NCBI RefSeq assembly: GCF_016859125.1
Contig: NZ_CP069338.1
Location: 12,217,501 to 12,281,500, forward strand
DNA: 64,000 nucleotides
Direction of reading: 5' to 3'
Source of the DNA: Archangium violaceum
GTDB lineage: Bacteria; Myxococcota; Myxococcia; Myxococcales; Myxococcaceae
Each line of letters opens with the position of its first letter. The first letter of the stretch is position 1. A model generated the notes under the pieces. That model was not told the DNA's origin. It did no database searches and was given only the letters and a program-made list of their open reading frames with translations. The translations under genes and the position numbers were made by a program. Shown in pieces: positions 1 to 8,043 of the stretch.

Positions 1-1200
1 CGGATGACGGGATCGTACTTCCTCGACTCCAGACGCTGCGCGTAGTGCGCGAGCTGCTCCACCTCCTCGGCGATGTCATAGGAGGCCTTGTCCAGGTGGG
101 TGGAGAGCTCGGCGATGACCTGCCGCAGCCGCTGCGAGGCCATGGTGAAGTCTCCCTTGTCGGCGAGCTCGACGGCCTGGTCCTTGACGCGCGCGATGCG
201 CAGGCGGTTCGTCTGGGCCAGCACGTTCTTGTCCGCCGACACCGCCGCCGACTCCGAGGCCGCCGCCAGGGTGGCGACGATGGGAACCTCACCTGAAATC
301 TCCCGGATGGCCCCGTCCACCACCGTCTGCGCCCGGTACACCAGAGTGGCCAGCGTTACAGCACCGCCCTCCGCCCCCGCGTCCACGGACAGCTCCGCCG
401 CGAGCTGCCGCTCCTCCGTGGAGTACACATCGCCCAGCCCCACCTCCACCTCCTGGCCGCGGGACTCGAAGCGGTAGCGATTGAGCACGCTCGCCACCTT
501 CACCGTGGGCGCCGGCTTGAGCGTCACCTCCAGGTTCTGCGCGACGATGGAGCCCAGGCCCTCCATCTCGATGCCGAACACGCCCCCGGCGTCCTCCGGA
601 GTCTGGATGTAATAGAAATGCCCCTCGCCGGCGTTGGCCATGCCGATGAGCAGGTCCTCGTTGAAGTTGGCGCCAAAGCCAAGCGTGGTGGTGATGACGC
701 CAGCGGCGGACTTCTCCCGGGCCGTGGAGACGAGCGTCTTCGGGTCGGTGATACCCATGTTGGCCTGGCCGTCCGTGAGCAGCAGCACGCGGTTGATGCG
801 CTCGCTGGCCTTGTTGGCGCTCACGTGCTCCACCCCCTTCAACCAACCACCGCTGAGGTTGGTGCACCCGCCAGCGCGAACCTGGGAGAGCACCGAGCCG
901 ATGGCGGCCTTGTCCGTGACGCGCGTGGGCATGAGGACCGAGTGCACCGCGTCGTCATAGGTGACGATGGAGAGCCAGTCCTCGGGACCCATCCGCTCCA
1001 CGAGCTGCCGCGAGGCCTGCAGGGCGTGCTTCAGCGGGACGCCCGCCATGGAACCCGAGCGATCGATGACGAGGCTGAGATTGAGCGAGCGCTTCGCGGA
1101 TGCCTCCGAAGCCTCCGCCTTGAACGTCACCAGCAGGTCGACCTTGGACGAGGTACCGACGGGAAGCACGGGACGGCTGAGCGTATAGGAAGCCTTCATG
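1..1200 (-). CDS. VWA domain protein (partial at 3' end)
   Basis: The frame opens with ATG at 1200 and is still open after 400 codons at the left window edge, so the C-terminus is missing. Residues about 40-215 look like a von Willebrand factor A domain: the metal-binding DxSxS signature (DRSGS) is at residues 46-50, the conserved Thr lies in GGCTNLSGG near residue 113, and LLTDGQAN follows near 140-147. No signal peptide or membrane segment is visible, so a cytoplasmic location is likely. A purine-rich AAAGGG sits 7 nt before the ATG. VWA proteins bind metal and scaffold protein complexes; the partner here is unknown. The remaining ~185 residues resemble the beta-rich tail common in this family. 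Confidence 0.85.
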
Positions 1201-1346
1201 GACAGGCCCTTTCGAGAAGTACGCCAGAGAGCCTAATGTCACCCTCTGTCACGCGTCATCAGGGGGGCACCTGCCCTGTCAGGTTGACAAGAGTGTCGTG
1301 AGAAGCTCCCGAGGCGGTTACGCCCTGGCCATCGGCGGAGACCCCG

Positions 1347-1973
1347 TCAGTAGACGATGCAGTCGAACTTCTCGATGACGGCCCGGATCTCTTCGGGTGT
1401 GGTCTCGACCAGCTTGGCGGCCGAGGGGGCGTAATAGGTCAAGGCCCTGGTATTGGGTGGGTGCTTGGGAAGCATATCCCTAATGAGTTCACCCAAAGGA
1501 CCTGGCCACGTGAGGTCGCGGAGCTCGGGGGCTCGGCCGATGGGGTCCAGGATGGTGAAGCAGGGCCACTTGGGAAAGCGAATGGTAGCTGGGTCAGAGC
1601 CCATGATGCGGCAGGCGCCCAGACGGGCCTCGGAGAAGTCGCAGTCCTCAATGGACCCATGCTCCGCGCCCTTGGAGTAATTGGGCCAATGCCCGAAGTC
1701 GCACCCCGTCAGGCGCCCCTTGAATCGGCACCCCTTGAGGGAGGCGAACACCCATTGCTGATGGTTCTTCAACTCCTGCTTCACCTCGAAGGTACAGTCG
1801 ACGAACCGGGTTCCCTGGTCGAAGATCAGGTTCCTGCCGGAGACCTTCAGGACGAGGGTGCAATTCCTGAACGTCACATTGGAGCCAAAGAAGTAGAGCG
1901 AGCCCTTATCTGTCAGCTCCAGCCGCTCGTTTTCGATTTCCCGGTCCTCGTAGAAGACCTTTTTGTAGAGCAT
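1347..1973 (-). CDS. Putative immunity protein for the adjacent Sit-type toxin
   Basis: A 208-residue protein with no signal peptide. Residues about 20-115 are a run of short strands with spaced Cys/Phe positions (FRNCTL, FVDCTF, LKGCRFKG, LTGCDFG, IEDCDFSEARLGACRI), suggestive of a right-handed beta-helix or pentapeptide-like fold. It sits 11 nt downstream of the toxin gene in the same direction. In myxobacterial SitAI loci the small gene directly after the lipoprotein toxin encodes the immunity protein SitI, so the role is inferred from position plus my recollection of similar proteins in that position. It is intact although the toxin gene is interrupted. Another function for an orphan beta-helix protein cannot be excluded. 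Confidence 0.65.
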   Translation of the reverse strand: MLYKKVFYEDREIENERLELTDKGSLYFFGSNVTFRNCTLVLKVSGRNLIFDQGTRFVDCTFEVKQELKNHQQWVFASLKGCRFKGRLTGCDFGHWPNYSKGAEHGSIEDCDFSEARLGACRIMGSDPATIRFPKWPCFTILDPIGRAPELRDLTWPGPLGELIRDMLPKHPPNTRALTYYAPSAAKLVETTPEEIRAVIEKFDCIVY

Positions 1974-1984
1974 CCGCCGCCCTC

Positions 1985-3130
1985 TCAGAAGGTGAGCATC
2001 CGGAAGAATTCGCTCGCCATGCGCCGGCCATGCCGCGCCAGGTTCGACTCCGTACCCGAGAGAATCTCGTACTTATAGCCTCCAGGGACTTCCACATCGA
2101 CGCCCTTGCTCCGACTGAAGTTGTAAAGGTGCTTGAACTGGCGGGACACCCGACCTTCGACCCAGCGACCCCGGGCTTCGCGTTCCAACAGCCGTGCCAG
2201 CCAGTATTCGCCCTGGTTCTCGGCTCTTTGGATGGCGGCGAATTCCTCAGCCGAGAGCTTATCGGGCCCCCACTCCTTCGCGGCCTGGGTGACGGCCTCC
2301 TGGAGCATGTCCCCTACCTTGTCCTCGGCGGGAATGTCCGCGGCCGACTTGCCACGTGGCAAGTGCCAGCGCTGGCCATCGCTGAGTTCCACCTGCCGGT
2401 TGCCGCCCCGATGCCGGATGAGCATTTGCGCGGAGCGGCCTCCAGAAGCCCTGCCTGCCCCAGAGCCCTGCCCCTTCTTGAGCATGACCACGGCCATGGG
2501 GCCCTGTGGTGAGGTGGCCACCATCTCCACCGTCGCCACGGCCTTGGCCAGGGCCCCGTCCGTCGCGAGCGCCGTCTCCACGACCTCCACGCGCGCCATG
2601 ATGGCGGCGCCACCCTGAGCCTCGAACCGTGCTCCCGCGAGGTTGAAGCCCGGAAGCGACTTCACCCGAGGCAGTACCTGCCCGAGCGTGTGCCCGCTGA
2701 GCGTTGCCACCGCGAGAATCAGGGCCCGTGCCGCATCCTCGCCCAGCACCTTGCCGAATTCCTCACCCGCCGCGCGCAGTTCCCCGAAGGTGGTGGCGTG
2801 GTGCGCCGTGTCGGCCATACGGGCCCACCCGTCCATCAGCCCGTACACCGTCTCGAGGCCCAGGTAGCCCATCAGAAGGAGGGTCACGCCGGCGGCCAGG
2901 GCCTTGGTCGTCGGCTCGGGCACCGCCCACATCATGCAGTAGAGGGCCACCGTCCAGACGACCAGGGACACGAGTGCCCGCACGTCCAACAACTCGCCCA
3001 CGAGGGCCGCGCGCGTCTCGTCGAGCACGGTGCCGAAGGCCAGGGCCAGAGCCAGCGTGCGACGATCATCGGTGCGCAGGTAGGGCCCATCATCCAGCAG
3101 GCCCAGGCAGTCGCCGCCGCCCCGGTGCAC
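1985..3130 (-). CDS. SitA-like polymorphic toxin, C-terminal part (after in-frame TGA)
   Basis: This stretch continues, in the same frame, the lipoprotein that stops at the TGA 3131-3133; GTG 3128-3130 is the first possible restart. It begins HRGGGDCLGLLDDGP, then has two hydrophobic segments (about residues 50-70 and 78-98), a variable middle, and the C-terminal ending YEILSGTESNLARHGRR followed by FFRMLTF. From memory these are hallmarks of SitA5-type lipoprotein toxins that myxobacteria pass between kin by outer-membrane exchange. The toxic activity itself is unknown. Read through the TGA, the whole protein would be about 559 residues, usual for the family. A separate gene starting at the GTG is possible but there is no good ribosome binding site or signal sequence, so an interrupted gene is the better reading. 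Confidence 0.7.
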   Translation of the reverse strand: MHRGGGDCLGLLDDGPYLRTDDRRTLALALAFGTVLDETRAALVGELLDVRALVSLVVWTVALYCMMWAVPEPTTKALAAGVTLLLMGYLGLETVYGLMDGWARMADTAHHATTFGELRAAGEEFGKVLGEDAARALILAVATLSGHTLGQVLPRVKSLPGFNLAGARFEAQGGAAIMARVEVVETALATDGALAKAVATVEMVATSPQGPMAVVMLKKGQGSGAGRASGGRSAQMLIRHRGGNRQVELSDGQRWHLPRGKSAADIPAEDKVGDMLQEAVTQAAKEWGPDKLSAEEFAAIQRAENQGEYWLARLLEREARGRWVEGRVSRQFKHLYNFSRSKGVDVEVPGGYKYEILSGTESNLARHGRRMASEFFRMLTF

Positions 3131-3661
3131 TCACCACCGGAGGTACTTCTCCTCCAGGGCTGCTTCGGCCTCGGGGGTGAGGACAACCGGGCCCTCCTGT
3201 CGCTCGGGAATGAAGGTGAGGCCCTCGCCGCGATACTGCTCCAGCTTCCAGTCGCCTGTCGCCGCCACCCGGAGGGCGTCTGGTTGCGTCTCCAGCAGGC
3301 TCAGCAACTCGTGAGCGGCCTCCCGTGGCGTCTCCTGCTTCAGCCGCACGTCTCGGGAGAGGTGCAGGAAGGACTGCTGGAACTCGGCCCTGGAAATGGG
3401 CACCGGCCGGATGGCGACGGCGCCGGGCTCCATGAAGTCCACGACGTACGCGGTGGAGAATTCGAGACCGGACGCCCATGTAACGGCCGCACGCTCTTTC
3501 GCCGCCGACGGTGGCGCGCGCGAGTGATGGCTCGGGAGGAAGCTGCCCCGTGGGGCGCCCGTGGCACACGCAAATTGGAAGAGGACAATCAGGCTCCAGA
3601 CACCAAAGCAGGGGCCCAGCCGTGCGCATGTCGTGCGAGCGCCAGGAAGATGGGTGGACAC
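3131..3661 (-). CDS. SitA-like polymorphic toxin lipoprotein, N-terminal part (ends at in-frame TGA)
   Basis: A 176-residue product starting with a lipoprotein signal: hydrophobic residues 19-28 followed by QFAC (29-32), giving a lipidated Cys32. Outer-membrane lipidation is what allows Sit toxins to be transferred between kin. The segment ends ALEEKYLRW followed by TGA; the next codons continue in the same frame into a recognisable SitA-type core (GDCLGLLDDGP). As I remember homologues, a Cys codon (TGC/TGT) follows the YLxW motif, so one base change to TGA would explain the break. As it stands the protein would lack its transmembrane hairpin and toxic C-terminus. The immunity-like gene downstream remains intact. 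Confidence 0.65.
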   Translation of the reverse strand: MSTHLPGARTTCARLGPCFGVWSLIVLFQFACATGAPRGSFLPSHHSRAPPSAAKERAAVTWASGLEFSTAYVVDFMEPGAVAIRPVPISRAEFQQSFLHLSRDVRLKQETPREAAHELLSLLETQPDALRVAATGDWKLEQYRGEGLTFIPERQEGPVVLTPEAEAALEEKYLRW

Positions 3662-3887
3662 GTCGCACCTCGGGAAGTGACGCGGCCTGAAAGCCGTCGC
3701 TCCGAATCACACGTAAATCCGGATACGTCCGTCAAGATACCGGGTGGACCAGGGAACGAGGGCTCGCCTCAGCGGCGGCGAGGAAGAGAGCTGGGTCAAC
3801 ATGACGCGTGCGATGTGATGCCTGACGCACCAGCCGGGGGACCTCAGCGGGCGGCCCCTTTCGGGCAATGGTTAGTCTTCCGGGACC

Positions 3888-5042
3888 ATGTTTCCCGAGC
3901 GCTACATCCACACAGAAGAGACCCACCGCCTGTTCGGAAGCCGGGTAGGCCGCCTTGGTGCCATGCTCGACGAGGGAGATCCGCTCGCCGACGAGGCCGC
4001 GGCGGCCCTCTCCACACTCTCGCCCCGGCGGAGGGAGGAGCTGATTCGCCGGATGACAGCGGGCGACAGGCCCTCCTCGGCACCCGAGGCGGTGACCCGC
4101 TTCTTCGCTCACGTCCACCACGTTCCCTTCTGGGTGGATGACGAGCGCTGCGACCGGGGGGGAGCGGCCTTCCTGCGCACGGGCCTCTTCGGTGGCTTCG
4201 TGCTCGCGTTCCGGTCTCTCGTGATGGGCTACTGCTCTCCCGCGGGCAACAAACCCCTCACCTTCTCGGGCCGGCTCACGACGTCCGCGCCGCGCCGGCT
4301 CTCCGAAACGGGCCGCTTCGTGGAGGCGGTGTGCCTGCCAGGAGGGATGCGACCGGGCGCGCCCGGCTTCGCGTCGACCGTACGGGTGCGGCTGATGCAC
4401 GCACAGGTCCGACGCCTCCTCTCGGGCTCGCCGCGGTGGAATGCTCGAGCATGGGGCACCCCCATCAACCAGCTCGACATGGCGGGCACGATGCTCCTCT
4501 TCAGCCTCGTGGCGGTGGATGGGCTGCGGCGTCTCGGGGTGCAGCTCTCACCGGACGAATCGGAAGACCTGATGCACCTGTGGCGCTACAACGGGTACGT
4601 GATGGGCGTGCGCGAGGAGCTGCTCTCCGCCACCGAACACGAGGCACGCGCCCTCTGGGAGCTGATCACGACCACGCAGGCCCCACCGGACGAGGACTCG
4701 GCGGCACTGGCCGAGGCGCTCATCCAGAGCCCTCGACTCCAGGCACACACACCCGAGGAGGTCTTCAGGGCGGAGCGGGCCATCGAGTTCGGTTACGGCA
4801 TCTCCCGCTACCTCATCGGTGACGAGGCCGCGGACGCGCTGGGCTACCCCCAGAGTGCCTGGCGTTTCGTGGCACCGCTGCTGCGGGTGCTGCTGTCGGG
4901 CACCAGCCAGCTGATACGGCGGGTACCGGGTGTGGACATGCTGGCGCTGAGCGCGGGGATGACCTACTGGCGGCGAGCCGTCTCGATGGGGCTGGGTGGG
5001 AACGACGCCACCTTCGAGATGCCCCAGTCCCTATCCGTGTGA
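3888..5042 (+). CDS. MpaB-family oxygenase (DUF2236)
   Basis: A 384-residue protein of the DUF2236 family, which includes latex-clearing protein Lcp and the fungal oxygenase MpaB; these bind a b-type haem and attack unsaturated hydrocarbons or terpenoid chains. Family features seen are FVEAVCLPGG..G followed by RVRLMHAQVRR (~residues 160-175), GTPINQLDMAGTMLLFS (~185-202) and LWRYNGYVMGV (~230-240). There is no cleavable signal peptide. The substrate is unknown. It stands alone on the plus strand, divergent from the toxin gene, and its last 12 nt overlap the end of the convergent gene downstream. Family assignment is fairly secure from motif order; function is inferred. Confidence 0.75.
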   Translation: MFPERYIHTEETHRLFGSRVGRLGAMLDEGDPLADEAAAALSTLSPRRREELIRRMTAGDRPSSAPEAVTRFFAHVHHVPFWVDDERCDRGGAAFLRTGLFGGFVLAFRSLVMGYCSPAGNKPLTFSGRLTTSAPRRLSETGRFVEAVCLPGGMRPGAPGFASTVRVRLMHAQVRRLLSGSPRWNARAWGTPINQLDMAGTMLLFSLVAVDGLRRLGVQLSPDESEDLMHLWRYNGYVMGVREELLSATEHEARALWELITTTQAPPDEDSAALAEALIQSPRLQAHTPEEVFRAERAIEFGYGISRYLIGDEAADALGYPQSAWRFVAPLLRVLLSGTSQLIRRVPGVDMLALSAGMTYWRRAVSMGLGGNDATFEMPQSLSV

Positions 5043-5504
5043 GCCAGCGTCAGGAGAGCGGGAGAAGTCCCCGAGGACGACGCGGGACCGGCCCTCCATG
5101 GGCAGCTCATGCTCCTCCACGGAGGGGAAACCGAGCTCGCGCGCCAGGTCCGCCAGGTACCGCCGCCACGGGTTGTACGGCATGCTGTTGTCCGAGCAGC
5201 AGGGCACCACGGCGAAGGGCAGCCGGTGCTTCGCCGCGTACTCGATGATGATCCGCGTCGCCCCGTCCGGGTGCATGCCCACGAGCAGGTCGCACTCGCA
5301 CGGCTCCTCCAGCGTGAACATGCGCTGGGCGTAGCGCACGGGCAGGTGCTTGTGACGCAGGTCGAAGGTGGTGACCGTGCGCCCCAGCCGGGACAGGGCC
5401 TCGTTCAGCCGGCCCTGCCCTCCGGCGATGTCGTAGATGCGCGGAGCGGGGAACCGCTCGGTGATGAACTGGGCGAAGAGCTCGAAGCGCCGCTTGTCGG
5501 CCAT
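5031..5504 (-). CDS. Small SAM-dependent methyltransferase-like protein
   Basis: A 157-residue protein with a nucleotide-binding motif I-like segment YDIAGGQGRLNEAL (~residues 24-37), an acidic end to the next strand (VTTFDLR, ~45-51) and a motif IV-like region CDLLVGMHPDGATR (~70-83). It contains a CC pair in VVPCCSDN, which resembles the PC-C segment of METTL25/RRNAD1-like methyltransferases. It is shorter than typical class I enzymes, so it may be a minimal or degenerate domain. ATG at 5504 follows GAGAGAC. The gene overlaps the convergent MpaB-family gene by 12 nt. The substrate cannot be predicted. Confidence 0.6.
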   Translation of the reverse strand: MADKRRFELFAQFITERFPAPRIYDIAGGQGRLNEALSRLGRTVTTFDLRHKHLPVRYAQRMFTLEEPCECDLLVGMHPDGATRIIIEYAAKHRLPFAVVPCCSDNSMPYNPWRRYLADLARELGFPSVEEHELPMEGRSRVVLGDFSRSPDAGSHG

Positions 5505-5668
5505 GCCGTCTCTCTACACCAGGTCCGGTGTCCGCGATTCCCAAGGATGGCCCTGGCCCATCCGAACGAGGGTGGAAGCGGAGAATAAGGCGGGCGTATG
5601 AGCACTCCGCCACGCATCACATCCGCTGCGGGTCCACTCCATCCCCCTGACAGCTCGAGGACCTGCTC

Positions 5669-7074
5669 ATGCTTCCGCCACGCATCCCCCGTCCCGCCCT
5701 CTTCCAACTCTTCCAGTGGACCGCCCACCCCATCGGGTTCATGAAAAAGGCAACCGAGCGCCATGGCGACTGCTTCCTGGCACGCTTTCCCAAGAGTCCA
5801 CCGGTCGTCTTCACCAGCGACCCGGAGATGATCCGCCAGCTCTTCACGGGCAAACCGGAGGATCTCCACGCTGGAGAGGCGAACCGGTTGGCGGAGTTCG
5901 TGGTGGGGAAGAACTCGCTGCTGCTGCTCGATGGGAAGGAGCACATCCACGAGCGGCGAATGATGACGCCCTCCTTCCACGGAGAGCGGATGCTCTCCTA
6001 TGGATTGTCCATGAGGGAATCAGCCGACCGTGTCATCGATCGCTGGCCGGTGGGGAGGCCGTTCTCCCTCCACGCGCAGTTCCAGGACATCACCCTGGAC
6101 GTCATCCTCAAGACGGTCCTCGGCCTGTCCGAGGTCGAGTCACTCGAGCGCTTTCGGAAGTTGCTCGTGCGGATGCTGAAGCTGAGCACGCACCCATCCT
6201 TGCTGTTCCTGAGCGCCCTGCTCCCAGCGGAGAGGATGCACAAGCTGTTGTCGCTGGGAAGCAAACCCCTCCGGTTGGGTCCGTTGAAGGCCGATATGAG
6301 CCAAGCCATGCCGTGGACCCGGCTGAGCCGTCTCACCCAGGAGGTGAACACTTCCCTCTTCGCCGAAATGGCCTGGCGCCGGGCCGTGGGAGTCGAGGGC
6401 CGAGAGGACATCCTGTCGATGCTCATGCAGGCACGTGACGAGGACGGCCGGCCCATGTCCGACCAGACCAGGAGTTGCGCGACGAGGTGATGACCCTCCT
6501 GATCGCCGGGCACGAGACCTCCGCGGCCACGCTCGCCTGGACGTTCCACCAGGTCCTCCAGCGGCCGGACGTGGAGGAGAAGCTCCGGGCGGAAATCAAC
6601 GAGGTCGCCGGAACGGAGCCTCTGGCACCCGGGCAGGTGAACCGGCTGGAGTACGTGGACGCGACCCTGAAGGAGACGATGCGCCTGCTGCCCGTCGCCC
6701 CTGTCGTGGGGCGGGTCCTTCAACGGCCCATGAAGATAGGGCGGTGGGAGTTGCCGGCGGGTGTCGTCGTGCTCCCGAGCATCTATCTCACCCAGCACCG
6801 TTCGGACCTGTGGCCGGAGCCCGGACGATTCAATCCGGAGCGCTTCGTGGGCAGGCGGGTCAGCCCCTACGAATACTTCCCCTTCGGAGGTGGGGCGCGG
6901 CGCTGCCTGGGCATGGCCTTCGCCACCTACGAGATGAAGATCGTCTTCGCCGAGGTGCTGAGGCGGGTGAGGCTCCGGGCAACCACGAACCATATGCCCG
7001 ACGTGGCGCGCCGAGGCGTCACCCTGGCCCCCGCCTGCGGGGTGCCAGTGCGCGTTGACGCCTTCCTCTCCTGA
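5669..7074 (+). pseudogene. Cytochrome P450, frameshifted by a 5-bp tandem duplication
   Basis: Two reading frames together make one complete P450 of about 467 residues. The first (5669-6490) carries the N-terminal half to the sequence GRPMSDQ; the second frame continues with LRDEVMTLLIAGHETSA, the I-helix oxygen-binding motif, then ETMR of the K-helix and FPFGGGARRCLG with the haem-ligating Cys. At the junction the bases ACCAG occur twice in tandem (6462-6466 and 6467-6471). Removing one copy restores MSDQELRDEVMT as a continuous frame. The gene is therefore inactive as sequenced, by recent mutation or sequencing error, since both halves are otherwise well preserved. There is no ferredoxin gene next to it. 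Substrate unknown. Confidence 0.85.
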
Positions 7075-7081
7075 ACGGGCC

Positions 7082-7444
7082 TCAGCGGCCCTGGATGCAG
7101 CGCTGCAGCTCGGTGATGAGCGTCTCGTAGCGCAGCGGCTTGCCCAGCACGCGGTACGCGCCCAGCGACCGCGCGGCCTCGGACGCCAGCGAGTTCACCT
7201 GCCCCGTCACCACCAGCACCGGCGCGTCCGGCCGCTCGCTCCGGGCGGTGCGAATCACGTCCAACCCATGCCCTCCGGGCAGCTCCACGTCCGTGATGAC
7301 CGCGTCGAAATACTCGCTCCGCAGGCGCTGCACGGCCGCTTCCGTCTCGCACGAGCCCACCGCGGAGTAGCCATCCATCAACAGCAGATCGCACAGCGCG
7401 CCCATCGCCGCCGGCTCACCATCCACCACCAGGATGCGCTTCAT
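7082..7444 (-). CDS. Single-domain response regulator
   Basis: A CheY-like receiver domain of 120 residues with no output domain. The phospho-acceptor is Asp52 in VITDVELPGG; VLGKPL near residue 102 provides the conserved Lys; the N-terminal acidic cluster is D8-G-E10 rather than the common adjacent pair. I place the start at ATG 7444 because GAGGTGAGCGCC precedes it; a GTG at 7453 is possible but lies inside the upstream gene's end. It is the last gene of the hemN-hemerythrin-regulator operon, 5 nt after the hemerythrin stop. No kinase gene is adjacent, so it probably acts by protein contact with an unlinked partner. Confidence 0.85.
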   Translation of the reverse strand: MKRILVVDGEPAAMGALCDLLLMDGYSAVGSCETEAAVQRLRSEYFDAVITDVELPGGHGLDVIRTARSERPDAPVLVVTGQVNSLASEAARSLGAYRVLGKPLRYETLITELQRCIQGR

Positions 7445-7449
7445 GGCGC

Positions 7450-8043
7450 TCACCTCGCGACCCAGGGTTGAGGACGCATGCCTCCCGCGCGACGCACGGG
7501 GGCCGCCGGCAGGGGAAAGGCCAGCTCCAGCGCATCCGCCGCCTCGGCCAGCGAGCCGTGCGCCGCCTCGATGCGCGCGAACTTCGCCCGTACCCGCTCC
7601 ATCACGTCCACCGGGAGCAGCCGCCGCACCATGGGGAAGAAACGCCCCTCCTCCGCCTCTGTATGGCCCCGGTGCAGGCGCACGTAGCGCTCCGCGAGCG
7701 CGTAGAGCTCCTCGGGTTCCCTCTCCCTCCGTGTCACCCCGCGCGCCACCTCGAGCAACTCCCCCGCCAGCTCGCGCCCCACCTCATGCTGCGCGGAGAG
7801 CCCCGCCAACATGCCCGCGCCCGACGGCAGCCCCCGTGCGATGAGGGCCTGGAAGACCTCGCCCTCCTTCGCGTCGTGGCTCCCATCCACGAACTTGAGC
7901 AGGAAGTGCGCGGCGCGCTCGAAGAGCACCGGGGACACGGCCCCGCCTCCGCGCCCATGTGCCACGGCCCGATCGAGTACGTCCATGACGCGCTCGATGT
8001 GGCGATGCTCGTTCACCAGGATGTCGATGGCGTCCATGTTCAC
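7450..8043 (-). CDS. Hemerythrin-domain protein
   Basis: A 197-residue soluble protein with a hemerythrin HHE fold. Iron-ligand candidates include His in NEHRHIERVM (~12-16), HDAKEGEVF (~56-64), the HEVGREL helix (~86) and HRGHTEAEEGRFFP (~124-137). Such proteins bind oxygen or related small molecules at a di-iron site. Its ATG overlaps the hemN stop by 4 nt, and the response regulator follows, so the three are co-transcribed and translationally coupled. Together with HemN and the nearby cbb3 oxidase this points to a role in oxygen sensing or buffering under low oxygen (inference). The last ~45 residues (proline/arginine-rich) are not part of the domain. Confidence 0.85.
   Translation of the reverse strand: MNMDAIDILVNEHRHIERVMDVLDRAVAHGRGGGAVSPVLFERAAHFLLKFVDGSHDAKEGEVFQALIARGLPSGAGMLAGLSAQHEVGRELAGELLEVARGVTRREREPEELYALAERYVRLHRGHTEAEEGRFFPMVRRLLPVDVMERVRAKFARIEAAHGSLAEAADALELAFPLPAAPVRRAGGMRPQPWVAR

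Noticed and set aside
3131-3133. Selenocysteine at the TGA in the SitA-like gene
   Set aside because: I could not see a convincing bacterial SECIS hairpin right after the TGA, and a secreted lipoprotein toxin is an unlikely selenoprotein; a nonsense mutation is simpler.
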